Below, one piece after another: positions 1 through 8,327 of a stretch of DNA of 64,000 nt (its first letter is position 1; each line of letters starts with the position of its first letter). Below the pieces are notes generated by a model, which was not told the origin of the DNA, searched no databases, and was given only the letters and a program-made list of their open reading frames with translations. This DNA comes from Xylanibacter rarus (GTDB taxonomy: Bacteria > Bacteroidota > Bacteroidia > Bacteroidales > Bacteroidaceae). Both the position numbers and the translations under genes were made by a program. Location of the stretch: contig NZ_LFQU01000002.1 in NCBI RefSeq assembly GCF_001275135.1, forward strand, positions 124,001 through 188,000, in the 5' to 3' direction.

Positions 1-621
1 GACGACGACGTGGCCGTGATAGCCGTTCCGTCGTATGGCGGACGCGTGCCTGCACCGGCAGCTGAACACATAACGCAGATAAGCGGCAACGGCGCAAGGG
101 CCGTAATAGTATGCGTATACGGCAACCGTGCCTATGAGGACACTTTGGCCGAACTGCAAGACTGCGCCCTTAAGGCAGGATTCAGCATCGTAGCAGCCGT
201 GGCAGCCATAGCCGAACACTCTATTGTCCGCCGATATGCCGCCAACCGCCCCGACCAGGACGATTATACCGCACTTAACAAATATGCCGAACAGATAGCC
301 GCCAAGCTGAACAGCAACGACTCTGCCACGCCTGCAATACCCGGCAACAGACCATACAAGAAGGCAGGAAGCGTAGGCTTCGTGCCGCGCCCCACAGGCC
401 AATGCACAAGCTGCGGCCTGTGCGCCTCTAAATGCCCGACAGGCGCTATCAGCACAGACAACCCTGCAAAGGTGGACAAGAAGGCCTGCATATCATGCAT
501 GCGCTGCGCCGCCATATGTCCTCACGGCGCAAGAAAGGTGAACAGACTGCTCCTCTCTGCAGCAAACATAATGCTGAAGAAAGTATGCTCAACAAGAAAA
601 GAATGTGAGCTTTATATCTGA
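1..621 (+). CDS. EFR1-family flavodoxin/ferredoxin protein, 5' partial
   Basis: The frame is open from base 1, so the gene begins outside the window. About 206 residues remain. The first part resembles a flavodoxin-like fold, with a conserved PSYGGRVPAP stretch that fits an FMN-binding loop. The end holds two 4Fe-4S motifs, CTSCGLCASKC followed by CP and CISCMRCAAIC followed by PHGA. This order, flavodoxin-like domain then two clusters, is typical of EFR1-type electron-transfer proteins in anaerobes. It is probably cytoplasmic and moves electrons between unknown partners. The stop is TGA at 619-621. The electron donor and acceptor cannot be told from the sequence. Confidence 0.85.
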   Translation, partial: DDDVAVIAVPSYGGRVPAPAAEHITQISGNGARAVIVCVYGNRAYEDTLAELQDCALKAGFSIVAAVAAIAEHSIVRRYAANRPDQDDYTALNKYAEQIAAKLNSNDSATPAIPGNRPYKKAGSVGFVPRPTGQCTSCGLCASKCPTGAISTDNPAKVDKKACISCMRCAAICPHGARKVNRLLLSAANIMLKKVCSTRKECELYI

Positions 622-690
622 CATCACAGGGCGTATGACTGTTTCCGGCATCTTACCTACAAGATTCCCTACCCCTGACAGCAGCACTTA

Positions 691-1088
691 TTTGTAAACA
701 TTCTTCATATTTTCCCGACCATTTGACGCTCTCAGAACACGCATGCTCTTCGCCATGCTGCGGTCGGGCAGAAAAGGGCAAAAAACGGGGCGTTTTGTTA
801 AGACACTGACTGACAGCGAGTTGCAGCAAATAAGCGTGAAAAGCGGAAGTGTTAAAAAACATAACCGGCCCACTTACGCATAAAAAGTGGCCCGTTTACG
901 GATGAAAAGGTGTCATTTCTGAGGCTCAAACTTATGGTTTCAGGCTCAGAAATGGCTGATTTTAGTGGCATTTTTCGGCTTATTTATAAACGTATGTTAA
1001 TGAAGTGACGTTCTTATTGCCATTTCCTTAACATACGTTTACTTTTTATTTTCCAGATTGAAAAATATTTTTGTCATAAGTTTTTACC
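691..1088. repeat. ~399-bp intergenic repeat, copy A
   Basis: This block is nearly identical to 22220-22618 and is in the same orientation. Both copies begin TTTGTAAACATTCTTCAT and end GTCATAAGTTTTTACC. Each contains a hairpin built on CCACTT/AAGTGG (about 868-893 here) and a second built on ATTTCTGAG/CTCAGAAAT (about 914-952). A more diverged third copy lies at 37110-37509. No open reading frame in it looks real and no transposase is present. It could be a non-autonomous mobile element or a dispersed regulatory repeat. The remaining intergenic bases 622-690 show nothing recognisable. Confidence 0.85.
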
Positions 1089-1141
1089 GCCATCTCCACG
1101 CCTCATTTAAACTATGAAATAAAAAGCGCCTATGAAAAATC

Positions 1142-1201
1142 TAACCAAAATCAGCTCAATATAAAAAATACAGACCGAATACTAACAACCGATTTTGGTT
1201 A
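1142..1201. repeat. Perfect 11-bp inverted repeat upstream of the antiterminator gene
   Basis: TAACCAAAATC at 1142-1152 is the exact reverse complement of GATTTTGGTTA at 1191-1201, with 38 bases between. The right arm overlaps a TTTG that could serve as a -33 element. It may be an operator, or a stem-loop ending upstream transcription. It is too short, and its interior too small, to look like an invertible promoter segment. Confidence 0.6.
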
Positions 1202-1233
1202 AAAAATTTTTCATTATTTTGCGTTATCTTTTG
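1194..1233 (+). promoter_or_regulatory. Tentative promoter of the signalling island
   Basis: A TTTG at 1194-1197 is followed by TTATTTTG at 1214-1221 and by TATCTTTTG at 1225-1233. Both resemble the Bacteroidetes -7 element TAnnTTTG, but neither has both a perfect match and the usual 19-base spacing. It is placed here because the possibly structured leader begins about 50 bases downstream. Weak call. Confidence 0.25.
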
Positions 1234-1282
1234 TTTATATTTATATTTTTATTTAATTTTGTCGACGAACTAATATATCTGT

Positions 1283-1400
1283 TACCTCCGGTGAAGCTGA
1301 ACACAGTTCACTGATAACGGCGGGCATAAGGTCCTGCTGGTGACAGAATGTGGTCGGGGCCTCAAGTGCAAGGCCCATCAGGCTAACACCGGATAAGGTA
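1283..1400 (+). ncRNA. Possible structured 5' leader RNA of the signalling operon
   Basis: Several arms can pair in a compact three-way-junction layout. The closing stem is CCGGTG (1288-1293) with CACCGG (1387-1392). One inner hairpin is TGAAC/GTTCA (1298-1302/1306-1310). A second arm is CCTG (1333-1336) with CAGG, containing hairpin GGGCCT/AGGCCC (1357-1362/1371-1376). The element is GC-rich inside AT-rich surroundings and lies 170 bases before the NusG-like gene. I do not recognise a known riboswitch class. Inference: it could be a loading site for the antiterminator or an unrelated riboregulator. Bases 1401-1567 show no further structure. Confidence 0.45.
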
Positions 1401-1567
1401 TACAATTTACTTATTTTGCATATTAAAGACATTTACCTGCAACTTGTTACTAACTTAAAGATATTTACAGGCATAAGCTTTGTTATCTGAGAATTGAGCA
1501 AACATTTCCTGACGGGTGTGTCTTTTAATTATGTATTTAGCGCTTAACCGCAATACGCTAAGACAAA

Positions 1568-2284
1568 ATGTGCTCGTTGTCTAATGAGAACACCCGGCGA
1601 GGCGGGCAAACCTCAAACACCGGATTTGCCTCCGATGTGTCCCCCAGAACGTGTAAATCAGCTAAAGGGGTGTCCCCCAGTAGTGTCCGGAGACAAAGTG
1701 CCGACCCGCCCGACAAGCCCGACCAGGAGGCTGTGTGGTTCCTGATGAGGGCTGCATACGGACAGGAGAGAAAAGCCAAAGACATACTTGAGGCGGAAAA
1801 CATAGAAGTGTTCCTGCCCGTAACGAACAAAATGCGCATAATAGGCGGCAAGCGCAAGCTGATAACAGAATCGTTGATACCCAACTTTCTGTTTGTACAC
1901 ACCACCGAGAGAATGATAAGAAAATACGTGGGAAGCCCCGGGCTCAGTTTTCTTCATCACTATTATATCCCCAACAAAGACGAAAACGGCTGTCCGATAG
2001 GCAAAAGCGGAATAAAGCCGCTCATAGTTCCCGACGACCAGATGGAGTCTTTCCTCAAATGGTATGAAACTGAAGACGAGAACAAGATGTTCATCTCCGA
2101 CACTGAGAGCGACATATCCAAGGGGGACAAGGTGAAGATAATAAGCGGTAAGTTCACCGGATTCAGCGGCTTTGTCTGCCGCGTAAAAAGGCAAACCCGC
2201 GTGGGGGTAACCATCAATGGCTTCGGCACGATAGTGACGGCATACGTCCCGAAGGCATTTTTACAAAAAGTCACAGAACAGTAA
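1568..2284 (+). CDS. NusG/UpxY-like transcription antitermination protein
   Basis: The product has 238 residues. After a Ser/Pro-rich, probably disordered extension (about 1-55) comes a NusG N-terminal domain beginning AVWFLMRAAYGQERKAK, with the Bacteroidetes UpxY-type pattern of a second core motif ending LIPNFLFVH. A KOW-like segment follows near the end (GDKVKIISGKFTGFSG, about 181-196). UpxY proteins bind RNA polymerase in the leader of long capsule operons and let transcription pass terminators. Here it heads a kinase/FHA operon, with 41 bases to the next gene. An internal ATG at 1744 would delete the first NusG strand, so ATG 1568 is preferred, although the extension is unusually long. 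Confidence 0.88.
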   Translation: MCSLSNENTRRGGQTSNTGFASDVSPRTCKSAKGVSPSSVRRQSADPPDKPDQEAVWFLMRAAYGQERKAKDILEAENIEVFLPVTNKMRIIGGKRKLITESLIPNFLFVHTTERMIRKYVGSPGLSFLHHYYIPNKDENGCPIGKSGIKPLIVPDDQMESFLKWYETEDENKMFISDTESDISKGDKVKIISGKFTGFSGFVCRVKRQTRVGVTINGFGTIVTAYVPKAFLQKVTEQ

Positions 2285-2325
2285 AGAAACAAATTATATC
2301 TACAGCAAATATATTTTAAACAGAT

Positions 2326-3021
2326 ATGGATATCTTAATCGGTAAATTTGGTAATCAGCCATTTAAACTGACCGAACCAAGCATAAGCCGCGAGCATGCC
2401 TTGTTTCATCTTGACGAGGCCACCGGCAAAATGACCCTTAGAGACAACAACTCGACCAACGGCACATGGATAATGTCGGCCAGCGGCAGCTTCAAGCGGC
2501 TTACGGGCGAGGTTCCGGTGAGCCTCAACACGCTTGTGCGCCTCGGGGCAAGACACACCTTCCGCATAAAGGAGCTTATGGCGCAGCAGCCGCCCAAGAC
2601 CGACGACGCCGTGGACATAAGCGAGCTGCGCAACATCTACGAGACCTACAACCGCAACAAGATGTCGCTCGAGGCCAAGACGTCGAACATAATGATGATG
2701 AGAATGGCGTCGCTGTCGCTGGGAAGTATCTTTGCCATACTGCTGACGATGCTTCTGCCCAAGGACTTTGCAGGCGACACCACCGCCAGCGCCGCCATCA
2801 AGGTGGCAGGCAGCATAATAGCCATAGGCTTCTCGTGGATCATAGTTGACGTGAAGAACCGCAGCCTCATACAGCGCAAGGACCAGAACGAGCGCTTTTT
2901 CAGGAAGAAATACTGCTGCCCCAAGTGCGGCTACCACTTCGGCACAAAGCTCTATGAGAACATCCTGGCCGAGGGCAAATGCCCCAACAGCAGCTGCAAG
3001 TGCAAGTTCAAGGGAAAATAG
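2326..3021 (+). CDS. FHA domain membrane protein with C-terminal zinc ribbon
   Basis: The product has 231 residues. An FHA domain occupies about 1-85, with the phosphothreonine-binding signatures SREHA and NSTNGT. A short helical stretch follows, then two membrane segments (about 126-144 and 156-175). The cytoplasmic tail carries a zinc-ribbon pattern CPKCGYHFG ... CPNSSCKC. FHA domains bind phosphothreonine, so the protein probably tethers phosphorylated partners to the inner membrane. It is the first structural gene after the antiterminator and lies 23 bases before the caspase-like gene. Two other FHA proteins of the island also carry CxxC ribbons. Its partner is unknown. Confidence 0.85.
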   Translation: MDILIGKFGNQPFKLTEPSISREHALFHLDEATGKMTLRDNNSTNGTWIMSASGSFKRLTGEVPVSLNTLVRLGARHTFRIKELMAQQPPKTDDAVDISELRNIYETYNRNKMSLEAKTSNIMMMRMASLSLGSIFAILLTMLLPKDFAGDTTASAAIKVAGSIIAIGFSWIIVDVKNRSLIQRKDQNERFFRKKYCCPKCGYHFGTKLYENILAEGKCPNSSCKCKFKGK

Positions 3022-3044
3022 CAACCTTAAAAAGACATCATATT

Positions 3045-3809
3045 ATGAAACACACAAGCATGATTAAGCTGATATCGCTGTCGCTGATGCTACTGCTGGC
3101 AGCAGCGGCATTTCCGCAGAAGACCTACGTGGTGTCGGTCGGCATAGGCGAATACAAGTATCCGCAGGTGGCCCCGCCCCTGCCCTGCTCGGTGGGCGAC
3201 GCCCGTGCCGTGTCGCGCTTCTTCTACAAATACAACGGCAGCAGCGTGTTCATGCTGCTCAACTCCAACGCCACGCGCGACCACATACTGAGAGTGCTCA
3301 AGTCGGAGTTTGCCAAGTCTACGCCCAACGACGAGATAATCTTCGTCTACAGCGGCCACGGCGTGCAGGGCGGACTTACCACCTACGAGACCAAAGACGC
3401 CTCGAGCCTCATCACATACAACGAGATACAGAACATCATGAAGTCGGCCAAGGCCCGCCGCAAGGTGATTCTGGCCATGGCATGCTATTCGGGAGGACTA
3501 ACGCTGAAGAACAGCAACGGCGGCAGGACGCCGCGGCGCAGCACGCAGAAGACAAGCGTGATGCTCTACACGTCGAGCCGCGCCAACGAGGTTTCGTGGG
3601 AAAGTCCCGACATGACCAACTCATTCTTCATCAGCCGCATACTCGAGGCCTTCAGGGGTGCCGCCGACAGGAACGGCGACAGGAAGGTTACGGCGCGCGA
3701 GCTGTTCAACTATGTCAACCCGAGAGTAATCAGCGACACTGAAGGCCAGCAGCATCCGCAAATGTGGGGTAAATTCGACGACAGCATGGTGGTCGTTTAC
3801 GTAAAATAA
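3045..3809 (+). CDS. Secreted caspase-like (C14 family) protein
   Basis: The product has 254 residues, starting at ATG 3045. An upstream in-frame start at 2979 would overlap the previous gene and hide the signal peptide. The N-terminus is a clear signal peptide, basic then a run of Leu/Ala to about residue 25. The caspase-hemoglobinase fold follows, with the catalytic His in YSGHG and the catalytic Cys in ACYSGG. A loop DRNGDRKVTARE near the end resembles a calcium-binding EF-hand loop, as seen in other bacterial caspase-like proteins. The signal peptide puts it in the periplasm or outside. Family knowledge predicts cleavage after Arg, Lys or Asp; the substrate is unknown. Confidence 0.85.
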   Translation: MKHTSMIKLISLSLMLLLAAAAFPQKTYVVSVGIGEYKYPQVAPPLPCSVGDARAVSRFFYKYNGSSVFMLLNSNATRDHILRVLKSEFAKSTPNDEIIFVYSGHGVQGGLTTYETKDASSLITYNEIQNIMKSAKARRKVILAMACYSGGLTLKNSNGGRTPRRSTQKTSVMLYTSSRANEVSWESPDMTNSFFISRILEAFRGAADRNGDRKVTARELFNYVNPRVISDTEGQQHPQMWGKFDDSMVVVYVK

Positions 3810-3826
3810 AAACAACTATAGCAACA

Positions 3827-4447
3827 ATGATAATAAAATGTCCATACTGCGGCCGGCGATTCGAGCTTCAGCGCCGTCCGCCCGAAACATTCTGCTGTCC
3901 CAAATGCTCATACAAGGTGCCGTTCAGCGTGATACTGCAGGAGCAGCACTCTGAGAAGACCATGGCAGCGCCGGCATCAGGCGCCACCGTTACGGCAGGA
4001 GGCGAGCCCCAGGGACTGCCCACGTCGGTCATCAACGGACAGGGAGACAAGACGGTGGTGGTAGAGGGCCTCAACGGCGGACTGAAGACAAGGCTCATAC
4101 CCGAGCTGCAGCAGAAGAGCAAGGGCATACTGCAGGTGAGCTTCCAGGGCATGAGCTTCGGCACTATTAGCCTGCCCCACGGCAACTACTACAACCTGGG
4201 ACGCAAGAGCTCTGACAGCACCGCACAGATAAAGATAACACCCGACATAGCCATGAGCCGCATACATGCAGGCATGCGTACCGTGAAAACGCCCGCAGGG
4301 CAGATTGTCTACCAGATAACATCCGTGAAGACAGAAAACCCCGTATACGTCAACGGGCATGCCATACCCAAGGGCAAGGCTTACAGCCTGAAGACGGGCG
4401 ACATGATAAAGATGGGCGAAACCCTGATGAGGTTTCAAATGGTGTAA
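3827..4447 (+). CDS. Zinc-ribbon FHA domain protein
   Basis: The product has 206 residues with no membrane segment. The N-terminus has a zinc ribbon, CPYCG (5-9) and CCPKC (23-27). The middle is Gly/Ala-rich and contains TSVING and DKTVVVEG, Thr-centred motifs like those in the next gene. The C-terminal FHA domain (about 125-206) has GRKSS, MSRIHA and VYVNG. It probably acts as a cytoplasmic phospho-dependent adaptor. It sits 17 bases after the caspase-like gene. The FHA asparagine-glycine signature is less canonical (ENPVYVNG) than in its neighbours. Confidence 0.82.
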   Translation: MIIKCPYCGRRFELQRRPPETFCCPKCSYKVPFSVILQEQHSEKTMAAPASGATVTAGGEPQGLPTSVINGQGDKTVVVEGLNGGLKTRLIPELQQKSKGILQVSFQGMSFGTISLPHGNYYNLGRKSSDSTAQIKITPDIAMSRIHAGMRTVKTPAGQIVYQITSVKTENPVYVNGHAIPKGKAYSLKTGDMIKMGETLMRFQMV

Positions 4448-4467
4448 ACACTGAACAACGATAGATT

Positions 4468-5181
4468 ATGTCACAGAACAAGACAATAGTACCGGGCGTC
4501 GACTACGACAATCCCGGAAGCAGCGAGTATGACGAGGCAGCGTTCAGCAGCCTCTACACACGTTCGGGCAACGACGACAACCGCACGTGCATAGCCGGCG
4601 CGCAGGGACATGGCTTCCAGGCACAAAGCGCGTCAGGCACAGCCGTGGCCGACAGAGACACCCGGCAGATAACCATGCAGAACCGCGTGATAGTGGGCTG
4701 TCTCTTCTCCATATCCCACGGACTGCTTGGCGAGATGTTCCCGCTCTATCTCGGACGCAACGCCATAGGACAGGCAGCCGGATGCGACGTGTGCCTAAGG
4801 GAGAAGACCGTGTCGCCCGAGCACGCCATACTCTACATACGCAAGGAGGGCAACCCCGTGCGCTTCAACATGACCATAACAGACTACAACTCGGCCAACG
4901 GAACCGAAGTGAACGGCACCGACGCCAGATATAACACTCTGACCGTAAACGAGAACGACGTCATAAGCATAGGCAGACACTACAAGCTGCTCGTAAAGAC
5001 ATTCAACGTGGAGGAGGCCGGCCTCTTTGAGGACGAAGGCTTTGAGGAGACAGGCATGGCGGCTGCAAGCGCCGCAACGGCAGCAGACACCCGCCCCGAG
5101 GCTGACATACAGGACAACTTCTACTCACCATCGGGCAGCAGCGACGACTCGTCACGCACCGTCATATCGGGCATGTTCTGA
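4468..5181 (+). CDS. FHA domain protein with candidate phospho-Thr motifs at both ends
   Basis: The product has 237 residues, acidic and probably cytoplasmic. An FHA domain spans about 95-175 (LGRNAIG, SPEHA, NSANGTEVNG). Three similar short motifs flank it: KTIVPG (5-10), RTCIAG (about 39-44) and RTVISG at the extreme C-terminus (232-237). Each places a Thr after a basic residue and before a hydrophobic residue and Gly. By analogy with GarA/OdhI-type FHA proteins, these could be kinase targets that bind the protein's own or another FHA domain. That role is inference. It sits directly before a PP2C phosphatase gene. Confidence 0.82.
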   Translation: MSQNKTIVPGVDYDNPGSSEYDEAAFSSLYTRSGNDDNRTCIAGAQGHGFQAQSASGTAVADRDTRQITMQNRVIVGCLFSISHGLLGEMFPLYLGRNAIGQAAGCDVCLREKTVSPEHAILYIRKEGNPVRFNMTITDYNSANGTEVNGTDARYNTLTVNENDVISIGRHYKLLVKTFNVEEAGLFEDEGFEETGMAAASAATAADTRPEADIQDNFYSPSGSSDDSSRTVISGMF

Positions 5182-5234
5182 CGCGCCGGCCACACGCCCG
5201 TAAACCATCATACAGAAACATATATCGCTTGACA

Positions 5235-6119
5235 ATGAACGATAACCATCCTACATCTACAATCGGCCTTGAAGAAATAAAACTCATAGCCTCAACAGAC
5301 ACATGCGAGGCATACGGACGCTCCGGCATAGGCGGACGCGAAGAAAACCAGGACTCATACGGCGGCATGGTCAGCGGCAGGGCTGTCATCCTGACCGTAT
5401 GCGACGGCATGGGCGGCATGAACGGCGGACAGACGGCATCGCGCATAGCGGCCACAGAGATAGTGCAGACCCTGGCCGAAGTGCCGGCAGAGAAGATTGG
5501 CCCCGAGGCCGTAAGCAGCGCCGTTGCCAACGCCAACGCAGCCATCTACAGGCGCGCGCTCAACGACCCGCCGCTGCGCGGCATGGGCACCACGACGACG
5601 GTTGTGGCCATAACGCCCGAGGCGGCATATCTGACACACATAGGCGACAGCCGCATCTACCAGCTGAGAGGCGGAAAAAAGATATTCAGAACCTTCGACC
5701 ACTCAAAGGTGTTCGAGATGGTTGCGAAAAATCTGATGACCGAAGAGCAGGCGCGCCTGTCGAGCTTCTCCAACATAATAACAAAGGCCCTGGGCATAAG
5801 GCCGCAGGCAGCTGTCCAGGTGGAGAAGATACCCTACAGGGCCGGCGACAGGTTCATACTCTGCTCCGACGGCATATGGAACTGTGAGCCCGAACCTGAG
5901 ATTATAAAGATGTTCAACGCCTCAAAGCGTCCCGACGAAGCCCTGCGCTATCTAACAGAAAGAGTCAACGCCATAGGCATACAGAACGGCGAAAGCCACG
6001 ACAACCTTACAGCAATAGTTGTCGACATGAAGAAAGACTCAACATACCAGTACAGCTACATGCGGCGCATAAAGGACGCTCTGTCAGAGCAGATAAGGCA
6101 GATAAAGAAGAAGAAATAA
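5235..6119 (+). CDS. PP2C-family Ser/Thr phosphatase
   Basis: The product has 294 residues, starting at ATG 5235; the TTG six bases earlier is less likely. It shows the PP2C metal-binding motifs: REENQDS, CDGMGGM, IGDSR, CSDGIW and a late DNLTA. These residues hold two Mn or Mg ions used to hydrolyse phosphoserine or phosphothreonine. The C-terminus is Lys-rich (IKKKK). No signal or membrane segment is seen, so it acts in the cytoplasm. Placed among FHA proteins and kinases, it is probably the eraser of the phosphorylation cycle. A second PP2C is encoded at 10163. Confidence 0.92.
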   Translation: MNDNHPTSTIGLEEIKLIASTDTCEAYGRSGIGGREENQDSYGGMVSGRAVILTVCDGMGGMNGGQTASRIAATEIVQTLAEVPAEKIGPEAVSSAVANANAAIYRRALNDPPLRGMGTTTTVVAITPEAAYLTHIGDSRIYQLRGGKKIFRTFDHSKVFEMVAKNLMTEEQARLSSFSNIITKALGIRPQAAVQVEKIPYRAGDRFILCSDGIWNCEPEPEIIKMFNASKRPDEALRYLTERVNAIGIQNGESHDNLTAIVVDMKKDSTYQYSYMRRIKDALSEQIRQIKKKK

Positions 6120-6137
6120 AAAAGACAGACATAACGC

Positions 6138-6761
6138 ATGAAGAAAATAACAGTAGGACGCGGCAACGACTGCGACATTGTCATACCCGACGAAAGGGAC
6201 AACGTGAGCAGACACCACATGGTCATCTCGTTCAACCTGCTTGGCAAGATGACCATAAGCGACACAAGCAGCAACGGCACCTTCATCAACGAAAGGAGAA
6301 TGCTGAAAGGAACATCCATACCCGTAACAAGAAACGACAAGATAAGGCTCGGAGACCGCTGGAACTTCGACTGGAACCTGGTAAAGGACCCTTACGTAAC
6401 AATGCGCAAGACTATTATTGCGGCAGCCTCACTGCTGGTTGTTGTCATCATTGCTGCAGTATGGCTCATGTCTGCCGGACAGACGCCGGCACCCGAAGCA
6501 GCTCCTGCTGCACCTAAGGAATATGTAGAGCAAGGCAAAGGCGAATGGAACAAAGACTCCACCAACAAGGTTGCCCCCACGGAGATGTCGATACCCATAG
6601 GCACCAAAGCCGCTGCCGGCGACAACGACGCAAGCACCCGCAGGCGCAGCAGCAGAAAGCAGAGCGCAGGCAAAGCCGTAAAGGCTAAAGGCAACGCAGG
6701 GCAGACCAAGGCATCGGCCAACGTGAATGCACGCACGGACAACATGCCTGTAATAAACTGA
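6138..6761 (+). CDS. FHA domain protein with one membrane span and basic tail
   Basis: The product has 207 residues. The N-terminal FHA domain (about 1-80) is canonical: VGRGNDCDIVIP, VSRHH and SSNGTFINE. A single membrane span follows (about 93-113). The outer part is low-complexity, Ala-rich and then strongly basic (STRRRSSRK ... KAVKAKG). The FHA faces the cytoplasm and the basic tail faces the periplasm. It could link cytoplasmic phospho-state to the envelope. It lies 18 bases after the PP2C gene, with 141 bases before the next gene. No function for the tail is recognised. Confidence 0.82.
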   Translation: MKKITVGRGNDCDIVIPDERDNVSRHHMVISFNLLGKMTISDTSSNGTFINERRMLKGTSIPVTRNDKIRLGDRWNFDWNLVKDPYVTMRKTIIAAASLLVVVIIAAVWLMSAGQTPAPEAAPAAPKEYVEQGKGEWNKDSTNKVAPTEMSIPIGTKAAAGDNDASTRRRSSRKQSAGKAVKAKGNAGQTKASANVNARTDNMPVIN

Positions 6762-6902
6762 CAATAAGCACATCCGGCAGCATGGGCAATAAGCCAAAGG
6801 CCGGATGGCTGACATAAATACCGACCGGCATTAAGGATTACAGCAACAGCTGCCGGCAGAAAGCAGATAAAACACAGAATAATAAAAACGTTTTTAACAA
6901 TA

Positions 6903-8129
6903 ATGCGGACAACTATATACAAGACTGCATCAGCAGTTGTTCTCCTGTTGACCATCATAATTCCTGCATACGCACAGCAGGAAACCACCCTGATAATGAA
7001 AAACGGCTCAAAGATTACGGGCAACATCGTGGTTCAGAGGCCCGGCAAGGACATCACAGTGGAGGCAACAAAAGCACTGCTGGTGGTCAGCGACGGCGAA
7101 ATAAAGTCGAAGAAAGACAAATATGTAAAATACGAAAAACTTCCGCGCGAATGGAAGCGCTGGGCCATGGAGACGAAGGCTCTGCAGGGAAACGCCGACG
7201 GGCGCTATCTGATGATGCACAGCATAACGACCGGAAACTACACCTACACCGACGTGGTGAAGACTGAAAAGGGCAACGCGCAGACCGACACTTACCTGCA
7301 GGCCGTGCCGACGACATTCAGCATAAAATGGAACGACATACAGGAAATCAGGCGCAAGGCTCCTGAGGCTGAAGAGGCCACGGGCGTTGACGACGAGGTG
7401 GAGACGGCGGCAGGAAAGACTTACCGCGGAACCATAGTGTCGCAGAAGATAGGACAGACGCTGGCTGTAAAGACCAGTTCGGCAACGGTAGAGCTGGGCA
7501 TGGGCAACATACGCGAGATACGCAAGGTGGCACGCTCGCTCTCGCAGCCGCTCTTCGGTCAGGCAGGATTTGTCAACACGATAGTGATGAAGGACGGAAC
7601 ATCCAAGGACGGCATAATGACAGTTCAGCATTATGGCGCCAAGACCGACGACCAATATGTAACCCTGCTACACGAGGACGGCTCGAAAGAGAAAATACTG
7701 GCAGCCGACGTAACGGAATACAGGACTGCATACAACGGTGAAGACGGCGAGACATACAAGCCCGGCAGAGTCTACGTAAACGAGTTTGCCATATCAAGGG
7801 CAAGGACAATGACCGAAGACGGCGTCACGGCCTATGTGGACAAGAAGGTGTATCCCTTTCCCGAAGGCATCGTTACCACCTTCAAGGCTGCCGGCGCCAA
7901 GTTTCAGGGCAGCTGGCACCTGATAGCCCTCGACAACGTGGAACTGAAAAACGGCACAAAGAGCCAGGGCTACACCACGAAGACAAGAAAGACCAACTGC
8001 ATTGACCCGTCGACAACCGACATGTCGGGCGGCATTAGCAGCATATCGTTCACCTATCTCTCACCCGGCTTCTATGCCCTCGTATGCGACGACAACCCTG
8101 AAACCTACGTGATAAAAATAACCAAATAG
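6903..8129 (+). CDS. Secreted protein with three small beta-rich repeats
   Basis: The product has 408 residues with a signal peptide (to about residue 24, ending AYAQ). Three related segments occur near 30-80, 165-210 and 225-275. Each begins with a turn such as MKNGSKITGNIV, AAGKTYRGTIV or MKDGTSKDGIM and runs into alternating hydrophobic strands that end near EIR or EYR. These look like small barrel repeats. The C-terminal 100 residues look like a beta-sandwich (SFTYLSPGFYALV). I do not recognise a named family. It is probably periplasmic. Its place among the FHA genes suggests it is an outer component of the same machine. Confidence 0.7.
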   Translation: MRTTIYKTASAVVLLLTIIIPAYAQQETTLIMKNGSKITGNIVVQRPGKDITVEATKALLVVSDGEIKSKKDKYVKYEKLPREWKRWAMETKALQGNADGRYLMMHSITTGNYTYTDVVKTEKGNAQTDTYLQAVPTTFSIKWNDIQEIRRKAPEAEEATGVDDEVETAAGKTYRGTIVSQKIGQTLAVKTSSATVELGMGNIREIRKVARSLSQPLFGQAGFVNTIVMKDGTSKDGIMTVQHYGAKTDDQYVTLLHEDGSKEKILAADVTEYRTAYNGEDGETYKPGRVYVNEFAISRARTMTEDGVTAYVDKKVYPFPEGIVTTFKAAGAKFQGSWHLIALDNVELKNGTKSQGYTTKTRKTNCIDPSTTDMSGGISSISFTYLSPGFYALVCDDNPETYVIKITK

Positions 8130-8327
8130 GCATACATAAAAATAAATATATGCGCAGGCTTTCAGGCTATATCTCCTATAATGAACGACGCCCGCCTGAA
8201 AAAAAATTTGAGTTAACCGTAAGAAAGTCATCCTAAACAAATCTATACTAATATAAAGGCAAAGCCGGCTAAGGGCTGAAGCCTCTGAGAACAGAAAACG
8301 AAAAAATAACCATTAAACTGTAAGATT

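Noticed and set aside
1142-1201. Invertible promoter (phase switch) as in Bacteroides capsule loci
   Set aside because: The repeats are only 11 bp, the interior is 38 bases with no promoter in either direction, and no recombinase gene is nearby.
2979-3044. Upstream start of the caspase-like gene
   Set aside because: It would overlap the previous gene and place a charged segment before the signal peptide.
3045-3809. Caspase of a gasdermin or CBASS-type abortive defence system
   Set aside because: It has a signal peptide, and no gasdermin, cyclase or sensor gene is next to it.
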